Shown: in pieces, positions 36,613 through 47,806 of the stretch
Position numbering within the stretch: the stretch's first letter is position 1
How the letters are laid out: every line of letters starts with the position of its first letter
Source of the DNA: Macrotrachela quadricornifera
Lineage: Eukaryota > Rotifera > Eurotatoria > Philodinida > Philodinidae
Assembly: GCA_022393335.1 (NCBI GenBank)
Contig: JAJEKB010020889.1
Coordinates: forward strand, 801,226 to 865,225
DNA length: 64,000 bases
Direction: 5' to 3'
Made by a program: the position numbers and the translations under genes
Notes under the pieces: model-generated
Told to the model about the DNA's origin: nothing
Seen by the model: only the letters and a program-made list of their open reading frames with translations
The model's database searches: none

Positions 36613-39561
36613 TAGTATTCATAATCAGTCATGTAAAACACATGATACAAACAACAATACTTGTCAATGTCCTTTGAAGATGTTTTGGAATAGTTCAATG
36701 TGCCAGATATGACTATTTCAAAATCAAATTTGTTCGTGAGTAGATGTTTGTCAATTGGATCTCAATTTGACTTGTCAATCAAGTCGTGACTTCATTTATC
36801 GATGTTTAGAGCATGAATGTCTAACATTTGCGTTTAGCTGAAAACTATTTTCTGTCCTACACACTCTTCAGTATCATGTTTATCATTCTAGCCGATAACA
36901 AAAAGGATTATTTTGAAAACAATATGCTAGAAAAATATATTGAACATGAAATACAGGATTGTATATAATGTAATAAACAATAGAATAATGAATTCTTTTC
37001 TAGCGTTTATGATATAATAATAATGTTCATAGGCTTATCGTTGAGTGAAGTCAGCCATGATTATTATTAGGATCCATATATAGTCGGTTTCTTTCATCTT
37101 TTTCGTTTTTACAAACAATTCTATCTGTTAGTATGTTAGAAAGAGTTTTCTGAATGGTATACATCTATTTCTAGACAAACATATCTGTTTAAGCTAGAGC
37201 TCTCTGCTGTGTTAGCTACTCAAGTCTCACTGTCAAGTTAATTTGTATTATTCATCAAAAACTGAAAATTTCATAGAAAAATCTTGTTCGCATGCAAATA
37301 GTTTCTATGATTGAAAAAGAATTGATGAGTCAGATGTACTAATCAGTTCAGCATTTCATGCTTTATACAAATAGCATATTCAAAAATTTTAAAAAATCTA
37401 CATACGAATATTACATTTGGAAAACCTGATCAAATCCATTAATCTTATCAACAATTTCTAGTTTATAGCATAAACTAGAAAGTCTATTTAACGAGAAATA
37501 TGGCGCACTTACATAAGATTCAAGATTGCAACTCGAACCTTTCACAGAATATAAAGTAAATGATCTGAGTTTAATCCAAAAAAGCTTCTATAAAATTGAT
37601 GAATATCATAAATTTTCCTTTTATTCAAAATATGAAAAAAAACTAAACGTCTGATTATTAATTTGCAGGTTTTTCTTCCATTAACAAGGCCTAATTGAAA
37701 GCTTAGGACGAGTAAACTTATGGATGAAAATTCGAATAAATCTTGAATATCTCACGAGGAAACGTTTCCAGATATTTGATCATTTTTAAACGGGAACATA
37801 GTACATCTTGTAACTCGTAGTATTTTGATAAGAAAAATTTCAAAATGCTTTTTGTTTTGATGAAGATACGCTCAAAATACTGTAAGCACTATAAATAAAA
37901 AAATCCTAGAGAAAATATTTTTCGAGTTTTTATTGTCTACAATAGTTTGAGTGTACATCCATCAAAACAAAAGTTTTTTTAATCTTTTTTTATCAAAATG
38001 CTTAGAATTAAAAGCTTTAGAAACAGTGAAAGTCTCATCGATTTAGACCTTATATTAATATTCATCAGTAAATCTAGCAATATTCAATCTTCTTAGAAAT
38101 ACGAATTTCTTCTTTATCGTAGATATAATTTATTTAGCTCTATAAGATGTATCATCTTTCAGTTGAGAGGCAATCAAACACTGGGAAATGTCACCTCGAT
38201 AGTTTCATCAGTATAATCCAAAAATAAAAGTGTAGTAAGAAGCTCTAGATGTCAAAAACCTGATCTACATCTAACTGAAGTTCACCGAAATAAAAGTTTA
38301 GGCAAAAGAATAATAACTATTTCCTTTATGGAATCTGGTTTAATCAAATCAGCACCATTAGAAAATGCTATATCAGCATCTGTTTACCACGAGTGTTCAA
38401 AACTATATAAGAACGAAGATAATTGTGTGATGCTTAAAGTCTCATTGTTCACGGCGATAATAGGAGATCATATCGAGCTTAAATTATCAACGTATTTTTG
38501 GCAGAAATATATCCAAATCCTTGATATTCTTCAGATTCAATTCAATGACGGTAACGCAACATTACTTATATCGAAAATGATACGAGATTCCAGTCTCGAA
38601 TCGAGATCTCGAACTAATTGTATTTTGAATACTCCATGAAAATTTTAATTCACATCTGATAATTACTTCGAAACATATTTCTTAAGAAATATTAACGTGA
38701 TCTTATAAGTATCAAGTTATAATCAACTCTTTCTTTAGGATTACTTTTACAATCACTTTAAAAATTCTATAAACTAAAACATATATAACAACAATATACA
38801 GCATGATAAATGATTATTTTTAATTTTATCCGATTATATATTGTTATAATTAAAATATATATTATCGACTTGATTTAAATTCGTCCATCTCAAATATTCT
38901 TTTTCTAAATAATTTTACCAAATATATATAAAAGATTGTCGATTTTAATACATTTATGCATTGTAATAGAATGACATCTATTTAATATATTTTATATAAA
39001 TGTTTAATTAACAAAAAAAAAAAAAAGAAGAAATCGAAATATATTTGTATTTGATTTAATCGAATAATAAAATTGATTGTTGAATAAATCATGAATAAAA
39101 AAGACATGGTGACCTTGTACAAATGCGAGAATTTGACCTTGTTTACCATATTAAGTACATGGAAAAGGCAATTCTTCCCTACTCTAATGAATAAACGACA
39201 GAAATTTTCTTTAAACTTAAAATACCTTTGAATTATAATGACACACTTTCAAATAATTAATCATAATAATACTTATATTATTTTTTATTTATTTAAAAAA
39301 TAAAAAAAAAAGGTTAAAAATTAAAAATAAAATGAAATTATTTTTTAAGGATATACATATAATAAAATGTACTAATATGGTGGATAAACAAGATGATATT
39401 CTGTTCCCTATGTTGAATGTTTTTTTGACCTCTTTGATCGTTGAATAGTTTGTTACTCTTCTTTTTCTTCAATGCATTCGTCATCATTATTTCTTTTGTG
39501 TTATTCATACGTACGCACATTTTATTACCGTCTGGTCGACATTTTTCTTTTTCGTTTGATT
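36613..39561. other. Intergenic, no gene recognised
   Basis: AT-rich sequence with a small inverted repeat around CATCAAAACAAAAG (37846 versus 37967) and long A-runs near 39000 and 39300. A 103-codon plus-strand frame at 38328-38639 has no known motif and no clear splice partners. It could be real, but I cannot support it. Confidence 0.4.
37011..37072 (-). repeat. SINE 3' tail fragment
   Basis: ATAGGCTTATCG, then AGTCAGCC and ATTATTATTAGG repeat the tail of the SINE at 44575-44895 in the same orientation (there CAATAGGCTTATCGCCCG, then GCAGACTGCGGTTATTATTA). The tRNA-like head is absent, which fits 5' truncation during target-primed insertion. Confidence 0.5.
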
Positions 39562-41778
39562 ATGAGCAGAAATAACAATAAATTAAAACGAATTTATTCA
39601 AAGTAAAATAAATATATACATATTTTTTTTTGATAAATAAAATAAATTATTTTAGAAATGATACTAAACAATCATCAGCAAAAAGGTTTTTAAAAAAAAC
39701 AAGAACAAGTTTATTTTTATATTTTTTTAAAATTTATCACAAATTAATTTTTAATATTTCTAGACAATATCGTAATGAAAATGAAAAACGTCGTCGAGAT
39801 TTATTTAATCAATTAATAACAAATTTAGAAGATATACTTTCTAATGAAAAAAATTTTTCATTAAATCAACAATCGAATAAATTAGATAAATCATCAATAT
39901 TACATCAAACTGTTGAATATTTACAAAAATCTCATCAAGGTAAATATTTTTATTTATTTTATAATTATAAATAATATAAATAAATTTTAAATTAGATATA
40001 AAAAATAATGCAAAATTTGTCTTATCAAATAAAGATTCATATGATAATGAAATAAATGATTCAATTGATTTATCATGGAAAGCACCTTGTAATATAATTA
40101 ATATCGATGAATGGTTTAAAATAACAATTGAAGTAATTTATAAAAATAAAAGGATTTAAAAAAAAAACAAATTTTATTTTAGTCGATGAATTGTTTTTTA
40201 CTAGTCATTAAATGTGATGAACAGAAAAATAGTATTGTTTATATATCAAATCATATTAAATCATATATTGGTTATGAACAAAATCAATTAATTAATCAAG
40301 ATTTATTTCAATTTATTCATCCAAATGATCATGATATATTACATAATTATCTTTTAAATAATCATCATTTATTAAAAATATTAAATTTATCTTGGAAAAC
40401 ATATTTACATGATTATTATGAATATTCTACTATTATTGGAGCATTTAGATATTGTATTATATTTAAATAAAATTTTTTTTCATTTGTTTTTGTTTTTTTT
40501 TTTGTATTTTAGTTAATGAAAATGAAAAATATTTAATATCAATTGTTAAATTTGAAACATTAGATCGTACATTAGCTATTAATGATGATAATTGTTTAAA
40601 ACAATTTCAAACACATATAAATATTTATGGAAAATTTATTTTTATTGATTTCAAGTTTGAATATTAAGAATTTTTATTAAATAAAAAAAAAATTCATTTT
40701 GTAGTGCAAGACAACATCTTGGTTATAGTCCATTTGAATTAATTGGACAAACATATTTTGATTTTGTACATCCAGATGATTTATCAATTATTGTTCAAGC
40801 ACATCATTTATGTATTAATAAATTATTTATTTTTATTTATTTATTTTATTTTTAAATTAGGGAAATTAACTGGAAATGGTCAAAGTGAACCATATAGATT
40901 TTTAACTAAAGGTCAACAATGGATTTATGTTCAAACAAATTCCCAAGTACAAATTAATTCATGGACTGGAAAACCTGATCATTATATTTGTACAACAAAT
41001 ATTCTTCAACAGTAATATATTATTTCTTTAAAGAATTTATATCTTTTATATTTTATTTTATTTAGTTCAAAAGATTATTTACAAAGAAAATTATCATTTA
41101 TATCAACAGATATTCAATCCAATAATTCTAATAGTAAATATTTTATTATTTTGTGCTATACTTATAATTCAATTGAATTGAAAAAGGAAAATTTAAAAAT
41201 AAAAATAAATTTCTTTTAAATTTAAGTTGAATGTTCACCTGTTTGTCCACAAACATCAATATCAATAATAAATTCGCCAATTAATCAAGATAAAATATGT
41301 TCATCAGAAAATGAAATAAGAGTATGATTAATTAAAAATAAATATTTAAAATTAAAAAAAAATTTTTTTTTTTGTTATAATAGTCATTTTTAACTGATCT
41401 TCGAAATGAAAATTGTCGAAAAATGATTCGTCAAAAATTAATTGAACGTCAACAAATTAAAGAAGATGAAATACGTTTTAGACAAGAAGAAATTCAAGTA
41501 ATTCAAGATATTATACAATATATTGATCAATATGAATTAAAACATTCAACAATTAATCAACAAACAACAGATTATATTCAAGATGGTTTATTAATTAAAT
41601 AAGATTTTATCTTAATTTTTTTTTGTTTATTTTAGAATATCTTTTAAATATATTGGATCCAAATTGGAATACAACATTATTTAATAGTCCATTTACAACG
41701 AATATTGATGAATTTTCTCTTGAAACAAATTCAAAAGATGAACAAATAAATGATTCATTATTTTCTTCATCATCTTAA
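39562..41778 (+). CDS. CLOCK: CLOCK-like bHLH-PAS transcription factor
   Basis: Twelve short exons join in frame to 520 residues: 39562-39602, 39656-39685, 39764-39939, 39996-40132, 40183-40453, 40513-40654, 40705-40811, 40861-41011, 41066-41133, 41227-41321, 41384-41585, 41636-41778. All introns are GT/AG, 49-93 bp, with matching phases. The basic region RNENEKRRRDLFN (about residues 27-39) has the E31/R34/R35 pattern for E-box contact, and the helix-loop-helix ends DKSSILHQTVEYLQK. PAS-A spans about 129-245 and PAS-B about 260-352. PAS-B contains YRFLTKGQQWIYVQT, a hallmark of CLOCK/NPAS2. A Glu/Gln-rich coiled coil at about 410-455 corresponds to the CLOCK exon-19 region. It should act in the nucleus as a dimer with a BMAL/CYCLE partner. 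Vertebrate CLOCK is much longer; the poly-Q C-terminus is absent. AATAAA lies at 41812-41817. Exon 1 is the least certain exon. Confidence 0.87.
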
Positions 41779-42828
41779 ATAGGATCTTATTCAAATAATT
41801 ATATTCTATTAAATAAACATTTAACTATTTACAAATCATTTTTTTGTTAATCTATTTAGTTAATTCAATAAACAGATTAGGATTTATCTTAATACATATA
41901 GTTATTCGAAAAATCAAATGATTTTGTTTTAATATATTATGTCTTGTAATGATTTAAGTAAACGAGGGGATGTATTTAGGTGTTGAAGATGTTTAGATTC
42001 CATCTTTTGACGATGAGTAGATCTCAATGAGATATGAAAAAACTTTTCAGCGAACTTATGCTGTCGATTTTTTATCTGAAACTTAGTTCACATCAAGACT
42101 TTACATAAATTAGATTATATACAAAAGTATAGAATTTTCCAGCACAACGTTCATTAGATATGAATCTTTTAAAATATGGATATTGCTTATGAATAGAATA
42201 ACAGAATGAAGAGAAAGTGCACAAATATAAGCTCTATGGAGTTTTAAAAACTTTCTTTTTTTGAGATTTTTTAGATATACCATAGGCAAAATCGCGTCTT
42301 TTGCTACAAAACTTCCATCATCTTCAGTCTCTCTCCTATAATGCACAGAGCTAGTTAGGTAATTGTATCAGATTCAAGAGAGAAAGAAACAAGACGTTTG
42401 TCTTTCTCATATTTCCTTCGTACTTTATAAAATTTTGGAGTGAATAAATTTTGATCGAGATAAAAATTATCTAGGTATCGTAAGGTGATCACTTCGCGCC
42501 TCCTGATTAATGAGAGGCGGAATGATTGCATCGCTACTCGAAAATAGTTTAGGATCATGATCGCTTCTGCTTCGTTTTTTTAAACGTGATACACATCCCT
42601 AGTTGTATTTGAGACAATCATCTTCGTTGCATTTACCAAATATTTTATTATAATATGAAAAATCTAAACTCTACTACAATCTTTTCCTTTTGCTCACAAT
42701 TTCAAATTTAGTGAAACAGGTTACACTATGAGTAATATTCATTAGTATTTATAACCATGCTAGCATCCATAAACTACATAAAGATAACGAATCAGTTAGA
42801 GATTTATTTGAAGATACTATCGTTCAAT
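41779..42828. other. Convergent 3' intergenic region
   Basis: This span lies between the ends of two converging genes. It holds the poly-A signal of the CLOCK-like gene and, at 42808-42803, that of the minus-strand lectin gene. Minus-strand frames at 42110-42558 show no recognisable features. Confidence 0.5.
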
Positions 42829-44145
42829 TTAAACTCTTTGAAAAAACCATTTTTGGAAATCACCACCATTGGCAATGCTTGGATATACTTGACCATTAAA
42901 ATTAGAATCAAGTACACGAGATGTTGCTAGATTTAGAAGTACAAAATAATTGTTTTCATCCCAATATAATTTCCATCTTTGATAACGACCACCATTCCAA
43001 CCAAGTGTATACATCCGATTGCCATTGGAATCAAGTACCAATGAAGTTGCTAGATTTTGTAACTTACAAGAATCATCATTTTGTCGTTCAAATTTCCATC
43101 TTTGATATCCACCTCCATTATAATTCAGAGTATAAACTTCTTCTTTTTCATTACTGTCTAGTACTCGTCCTGTTGCCTTGTTTACCAAAAAACCAGCTAT
43201 TGGATTTGCTAAATCGCAGACCATAGTTAGATCGAATAACGATTCTAATCAGATAATAAAAAAAATTATTTTGTATAAAGTATGATTGAAATGCTGCATA
43301 TGAATATCTCTTAGAAATTAAATCTGTTCTTTTGTTACGAGTAACATTTTTAGGTTAAAACTATAATTCGCTGTATATCGGGTGAATCATATATATCCAG
43401 TGTTGTCACGAACCAATCAGGGTTTGGAACAGAAAAGGAGAATATATCGACTAGGGAAGGATATAATGCTTATGAATCAGACCATACTGATCACTGGGAG
43501 CAACACGTACACTAGAGGTGATACAATGGCGAGATAGGGCTAATTTCTTATTAACAGCAGTCCTTTTGTGGAAGAAGAATCTCTTGAAACTTGTCAAATC
43601 TAGATAATACAAGGAGAATAGCTGAATATCGATTCATATCAATAACATTCGAAAAATTCATTCCTCAGAAGTGTTCATTTTCCTGGACAAACTGTAAGAG
43701 TATCTTGCAATAAAACTTACTTGATTTTGCTTGTATTGTTGATGATAGTGCTCTTACTGCAGCTATTGGTTCCGTTGCTAGAATTACAAAAACAGAACAA
43801 GTTTGCAGTGAAAATTGAGAGTTATTTTTTCAGTGATCATACAACAAAATTCTTAATAAAAATAGTTTTCCAGTTTGAACATCTTTAATATGATGAATCA
43901 AAAGGATACTTACTGTTCCAAATACACTGCTGTTTTACTTGTGACCAAATTAAACCTACAGGACAATATTTTAGATAGGCTCGGCCGTCAACGCACTGCC
44001 AAAATGCGTTGTTATCATCAGAATTTCTAAATATGCCATCATTTGTACATGCAAATGTTCCATCACTACATTTCACAAGAGAAATTAAGATATATAGAAC
44101 TACTACAATATACATTCTCTTGTTGTCTCTTTTTGTCTTTACCAA
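42829..44145 (-). CDS. Secreted chitin-binding (CBM14) + beta-trefoil lectin protein
   Basis: Proposed three exons (44145-43914, 43777-43721, 43244-42829) give 234 residues. Both introns are GT/AG, phase 1, and the sum is divisible by three. Exon 1 encodes a signal peptide (core MYIVVVLYILISLVKC) and a chitin-binding type 2/peritrophin module (ACTNDGIF, FWQC, YLKYCPVGLIW, QQC). Exon 2 is a Thr/Ala/Ser linker. Exon 3 is a complete ricin-B-type beta-trefoil of about 131 residues with three repeats, each with a RVLDSN or LVLDSN strand and a Q-x-W-like end (GGGYQRWKF, GGRYQRWKL, GGDFQKWFF). There is no catalytic toxin chain: this is a carbohydrate-binding fold only. A chitin- or mucus-associated secreted lectin is likely. 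Alternatively exon 3 is a separate intracellular lectin gene starting at the ATG at 43224. Confidence 0.62.
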
Positions 44146-44574
44146 ATATATAAATGAATAAGAAAAAACATTCTGTCTTTCTTACATTTTTCAATTAAAT
44201 AGTAATCCTATAAAATTTCTATTTATTCTTAATTTTGATATTGTTCTATTCATTCCAGAAACGACAATAATAACTTGCATATGGATAAGATAGAATGACC
44301 TGTGTAATATGAGCCATTCTTGACAAGAGTACAAATTTGTTATTTGCAAAGCTACTGTAAATATTCATCATGTGAGAGATAAAATGGTTCACAGCACCAT
44401 TGCAAACAATTTTTGCGCGTATATCATATCAATAGTAAAAGGAAAATTTTTGCCAACTCAACTTTGACAATAATAATTATTAATGAATATTTTATTGTCT
44501 GATTTCCATCGGATATATAACAATATACAGGATGATTCACTTATTTTTACTAGTTCTCTTCAATTTATTGCATT
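44146..44574. other. Intergenic, upstream of the CBM14/lectin gene
   Basis: AT-rich sequence with no gene recognised. It includes the presumed promoter of the minus-strand secreted protein gene. Confidence 0.4.
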
Positions 44575-44895
44575 TCTACAATAATAATCATAATAACGTC
44601 CAATAGGCTTATCGCCCGTTAGGGCAGACTGCGGTTATTATTACTACTTTTTACATGCAACCAGGTTCTATCGTCGTTTTTTTTTACAGGCGACGGCAGC
44701 TGCACCCTTTTCCGTCCAACATACTGACTAAAGATATAGCCATCACGAATGACTCATGTGAAATGAATCATTTTAGACAACTTAGCCGTTAGTGGTGAGT
44801 TGTTCAGGGTGATTCCATGGATGATATTACTGAGGTTTGAACATAGTACCTTGTGGGTGCGTGCCAAGCAACGTAACTACTCAACCATGGCGACT
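44575..44895 (-). mobile_element. tRNA-derived SINE
   Basis: Read on the minus strand, the head begins GCAGTCGCCATGG. A box A-like TGGTTGAGTAGTTACG (44886-44871) is followed by GCTTGGCACGCACCCACAAG. A box B-like GTTCAAACCTC lies at 44842-44832. A tRNA-unrelated body of ~230 bp follows. The copy ends with GATAAGCCTATTGGACG and a TTATTATGATTATTATTG tail. A second, head-less copy of the tail lies at 37011-37072. The head is too diverged to be a functional tRNA gene. Confidence 0.72.
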
Positions 44896-47806
44896 GCATT
44901 TCTATAAAACTTGAAAAGTTTTTTTTATTTCTGTATGATTAACTACAGTGTTGATTACTGCATCCCCAAGGGGGAGAGGGGTGGTGGTTGAGACGCAGCA
45001 TGACCATAAAAGAAAAAGTAGTGGTGAGCAAATAAATATTTTGATTAATCTATCTCCTGTGAAAAAAATCTTTTTATTTCACGGTTTTTAAGTATATTTT
45101 TGGTTATCCTCAGTTTATGAGGCAAAACAGAATCCAAACTTGGGCAGGTAATTTGGCTCTAATCTTTTATGGCTAAGTGCTATCAAGTTAATTCTTTCAG
45201 ATTCAGAAAGAGCATAGTGAGTTATATACGAAAAGATTATTTCAGACTAACACAGACTTTATTTGACGAATCTGTGAGCCCAAAACTAAAAAAAAATTGG
45301 CTGATTTTACACGACTCAGTCTCATTGTAGGTACGTTTTCGTTTATGTTATATGAAGAAACAATAAATATTTATTAATAAGTTTGTTATTAAATATTCAT
45401 TCATTTTCCGTTAATATAAGTTATTGTCAAATAGAAATCGTTGCACATTCATTAAAATTTTTTTTTATTGATGATATAACATAGTTGTGCTGTCTAGTTT
45501 ATTTTATGACCGAGCTGTATTTAGAATTATTGTTATTTATCAGCATTACCAAGGTAGATCTTTTTTATTAAGGAAACATAGCGTCATTGAAAAATTGATA
45601 AAATTTAAAAAAAAAGACTTTATTTAATCTAGATGATTTCTTTTTCATGTCGAGACATGAGGACACTGAACGCTTGGTAAAATTTTTAAAAATAATTTTT
45701 GTTCTCAATCTCAATAGGTTTTTTAGCATTGGGACATGAGGAACATTGAATGATTGATGATATTTAAAAAAAAATATGTTTTTTTCGGTATGAATCAGGT
45801 ATTTTCATGATGTATTTGTTTTTATTCTTTCTTCGCGCCATTTATATGAATTATATACTATATAGAATATATATAGAAGGTGCTACTATAGTAAAAAATC
45901 TAAATCTTAGTTTGAAGCAGGAAAAAATGATGATAAGGTTAAAATCATGTTTTTTCTGATTCTTTAGATTTACATATGACCAAAAAAAAGGAAAGACTGT
46001 TTATTCTATTGTTTTGCTCTCATATTTATTTAAAAAAAAACAGTAAATTACTATTTATTTTCGTTTCAAGGCGCCTCTAACAAGAAATAAATGAAGCACC
46101 TGAAATGAGACGCTCCCATTTTCGCATGTACAATGTAAGCAGCTCGATCGTGTTTCACATTTTAATTCGAAAGGAATTGCACTAACAGTTTTTTATTAGA
46201 AAATAAATAAAATATAGAATGTTAAAAAGCTGATTTAAAATCTATTTATGAATCTTTTGTTTCAGTTTCGTTTATTTCTGAATTTGAACATTCATCAGAT
46301 ATGTGTGGAATGAGCACGGCCATGGTACCGTTGCAATTCGAGAATAAAAATGTCCAGAAGTCGAGTTCTGCTTAATCGGTTTTGATCATTATGTTTTTGT
46401 TTTATTTATCTATAAATGAGCAATCACTTCTGAAAAAGTTAAGTTCTTATTTAATTTAGTTTACGAGATATTGCAGCAACACTACCAAACATATAGCTTT
46501 CTGTGACATCTACCGATGAAAAATATCTTTTTTGCAAAACTTCACTTGAGCTTTTGTCAAATATCATTTAGTCAAAATTTGTGAGGCTCATGATGCGCCT
46601 TCGGAATATACCTTCAATGCTTGTTTCAAATAAAGTTGTATAAGCCGGAAAGCATCAATGATATGTGGTAAGACACTTTTTATTTTCGTGTAGAGCGACA
46701 TTTTGAATTTTGTAATTGCTATAAATCAACGGAAACTCAACCAATAGCCACGAAAATTCTATCATTTGTTCAGCTCACTGAGTACAGTTATATGCCAAAA
46801 AATCAAGTGAAAATCTTTTTTCATTCGAGAGAAAATTCATTTTTACTAGCAAAATGTAGAGCGACATTAAACTCATTAGTACTCCTTTTGCAGACATTCC
46901 AATTGAACGAGTTTGATTGCGTATCAAAAAGAAATTGAGAGAAAACAATTTCAGATACAAAAGAGATTTGTTTTAAAAGCATACCAATAAAAATTTAATC
47001 GACCCTGGAAAACACAAGAATAGCGATAAGACTACTACTGTCACTATAGAAGTATTGAAGATTTTGAACTAAAGAAAAATGAAGCAGACTATTCATCCAT
47101 ACAATTATTGTCTCACTAGAGTTAATAAGGTGAATTTTAACGTGATCCGTCGAATAGTATACGATTAATAAAAATTTTCTAATTACTTTCTTCAAATTTC
47201 TTATTTTGAACCAAGACTCATTATAACTGTGAAGGCTGCTATTTTGGTAGATCACCACTGCTATTCAAGAAAGTATGGGGAAAAGACTATTTTCGTATAC
47301 ATTCAACATCCCTCTATCAGATACAGCACTTGATTTTTTATTATTATGGAATTTATTTTTTTTCTGTCAACGGTACCATAGCCGCACTCATCCCACATGT
47401 ACATTATGTCTCTACATTATTAACTTATCAGCAATGAATGCAACTTTACATACTTCATTTTCTTCCTTATCATAAAAGGATTATTTTACTCTGTGTAGGT
47501 TTTTTTTCTTTTTTTAAGATTTAACTATTATTTCAACCACAAAAAAGAACAAAAGCTATGCAAAATGTTATTGTATAATCGAATGATTAAATTAGTAACT
47601 GTCAATACTTCAAAGAGAAGAATAGAAGAAACAATAAAATAGTAAAAGTGAAGAGAAGAACAAATGTTTGACTATCGTTTTTCTTTAATTCTCTTCAATG
47701 CCATTAAGAATGACCTTCGCATGAAATAATTCAAAAATTCTATTGACATTTGTTTTAGATAAAACTGCATCGTGAAGTTTGCAAAACACATACAATTCAT
47801 AAGACA
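44896..47806. other. Intergenic, no gene recognised
   Basis: AT-rich sequence. Around 45650-45760 two related stretches (TCGAGACATGAGGACACTGAACG and a similar copy 90 bp later) form a weak direct repeat. Minus-strand frames at 46775-47258 show no motifs. The 5' region of the TPR gene begins at the right edge. Confidence 0.45.

Noticed and set aside
36473..36712. A 79-codon frame starting in the 36.3-kb repeat
   Set aside because: Its first half is the right arm of the fold-back element, mirrored in the left arm. It is not a gene.
38328..38639. A 103-codon plus-strand frame
   Set aside because: No recognised domain, no splice partner and no promoter or poly-A context. Too weak to call.
42829..43224. 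Reading the beta-trefoil as a ricin-like toxin
   Set aside because: Only the carbohydrate-binding fold is present. There is no ribosome-inactivating chain nearby, and such lectin domains are widespread in animals.
44830..44890. A possible functional tRNA gene on the minus strand
   Set aside because: Box A and B words are present, but the acceptor and anticodon stems do not pair convincingly and the sequence continues into a SINE body.
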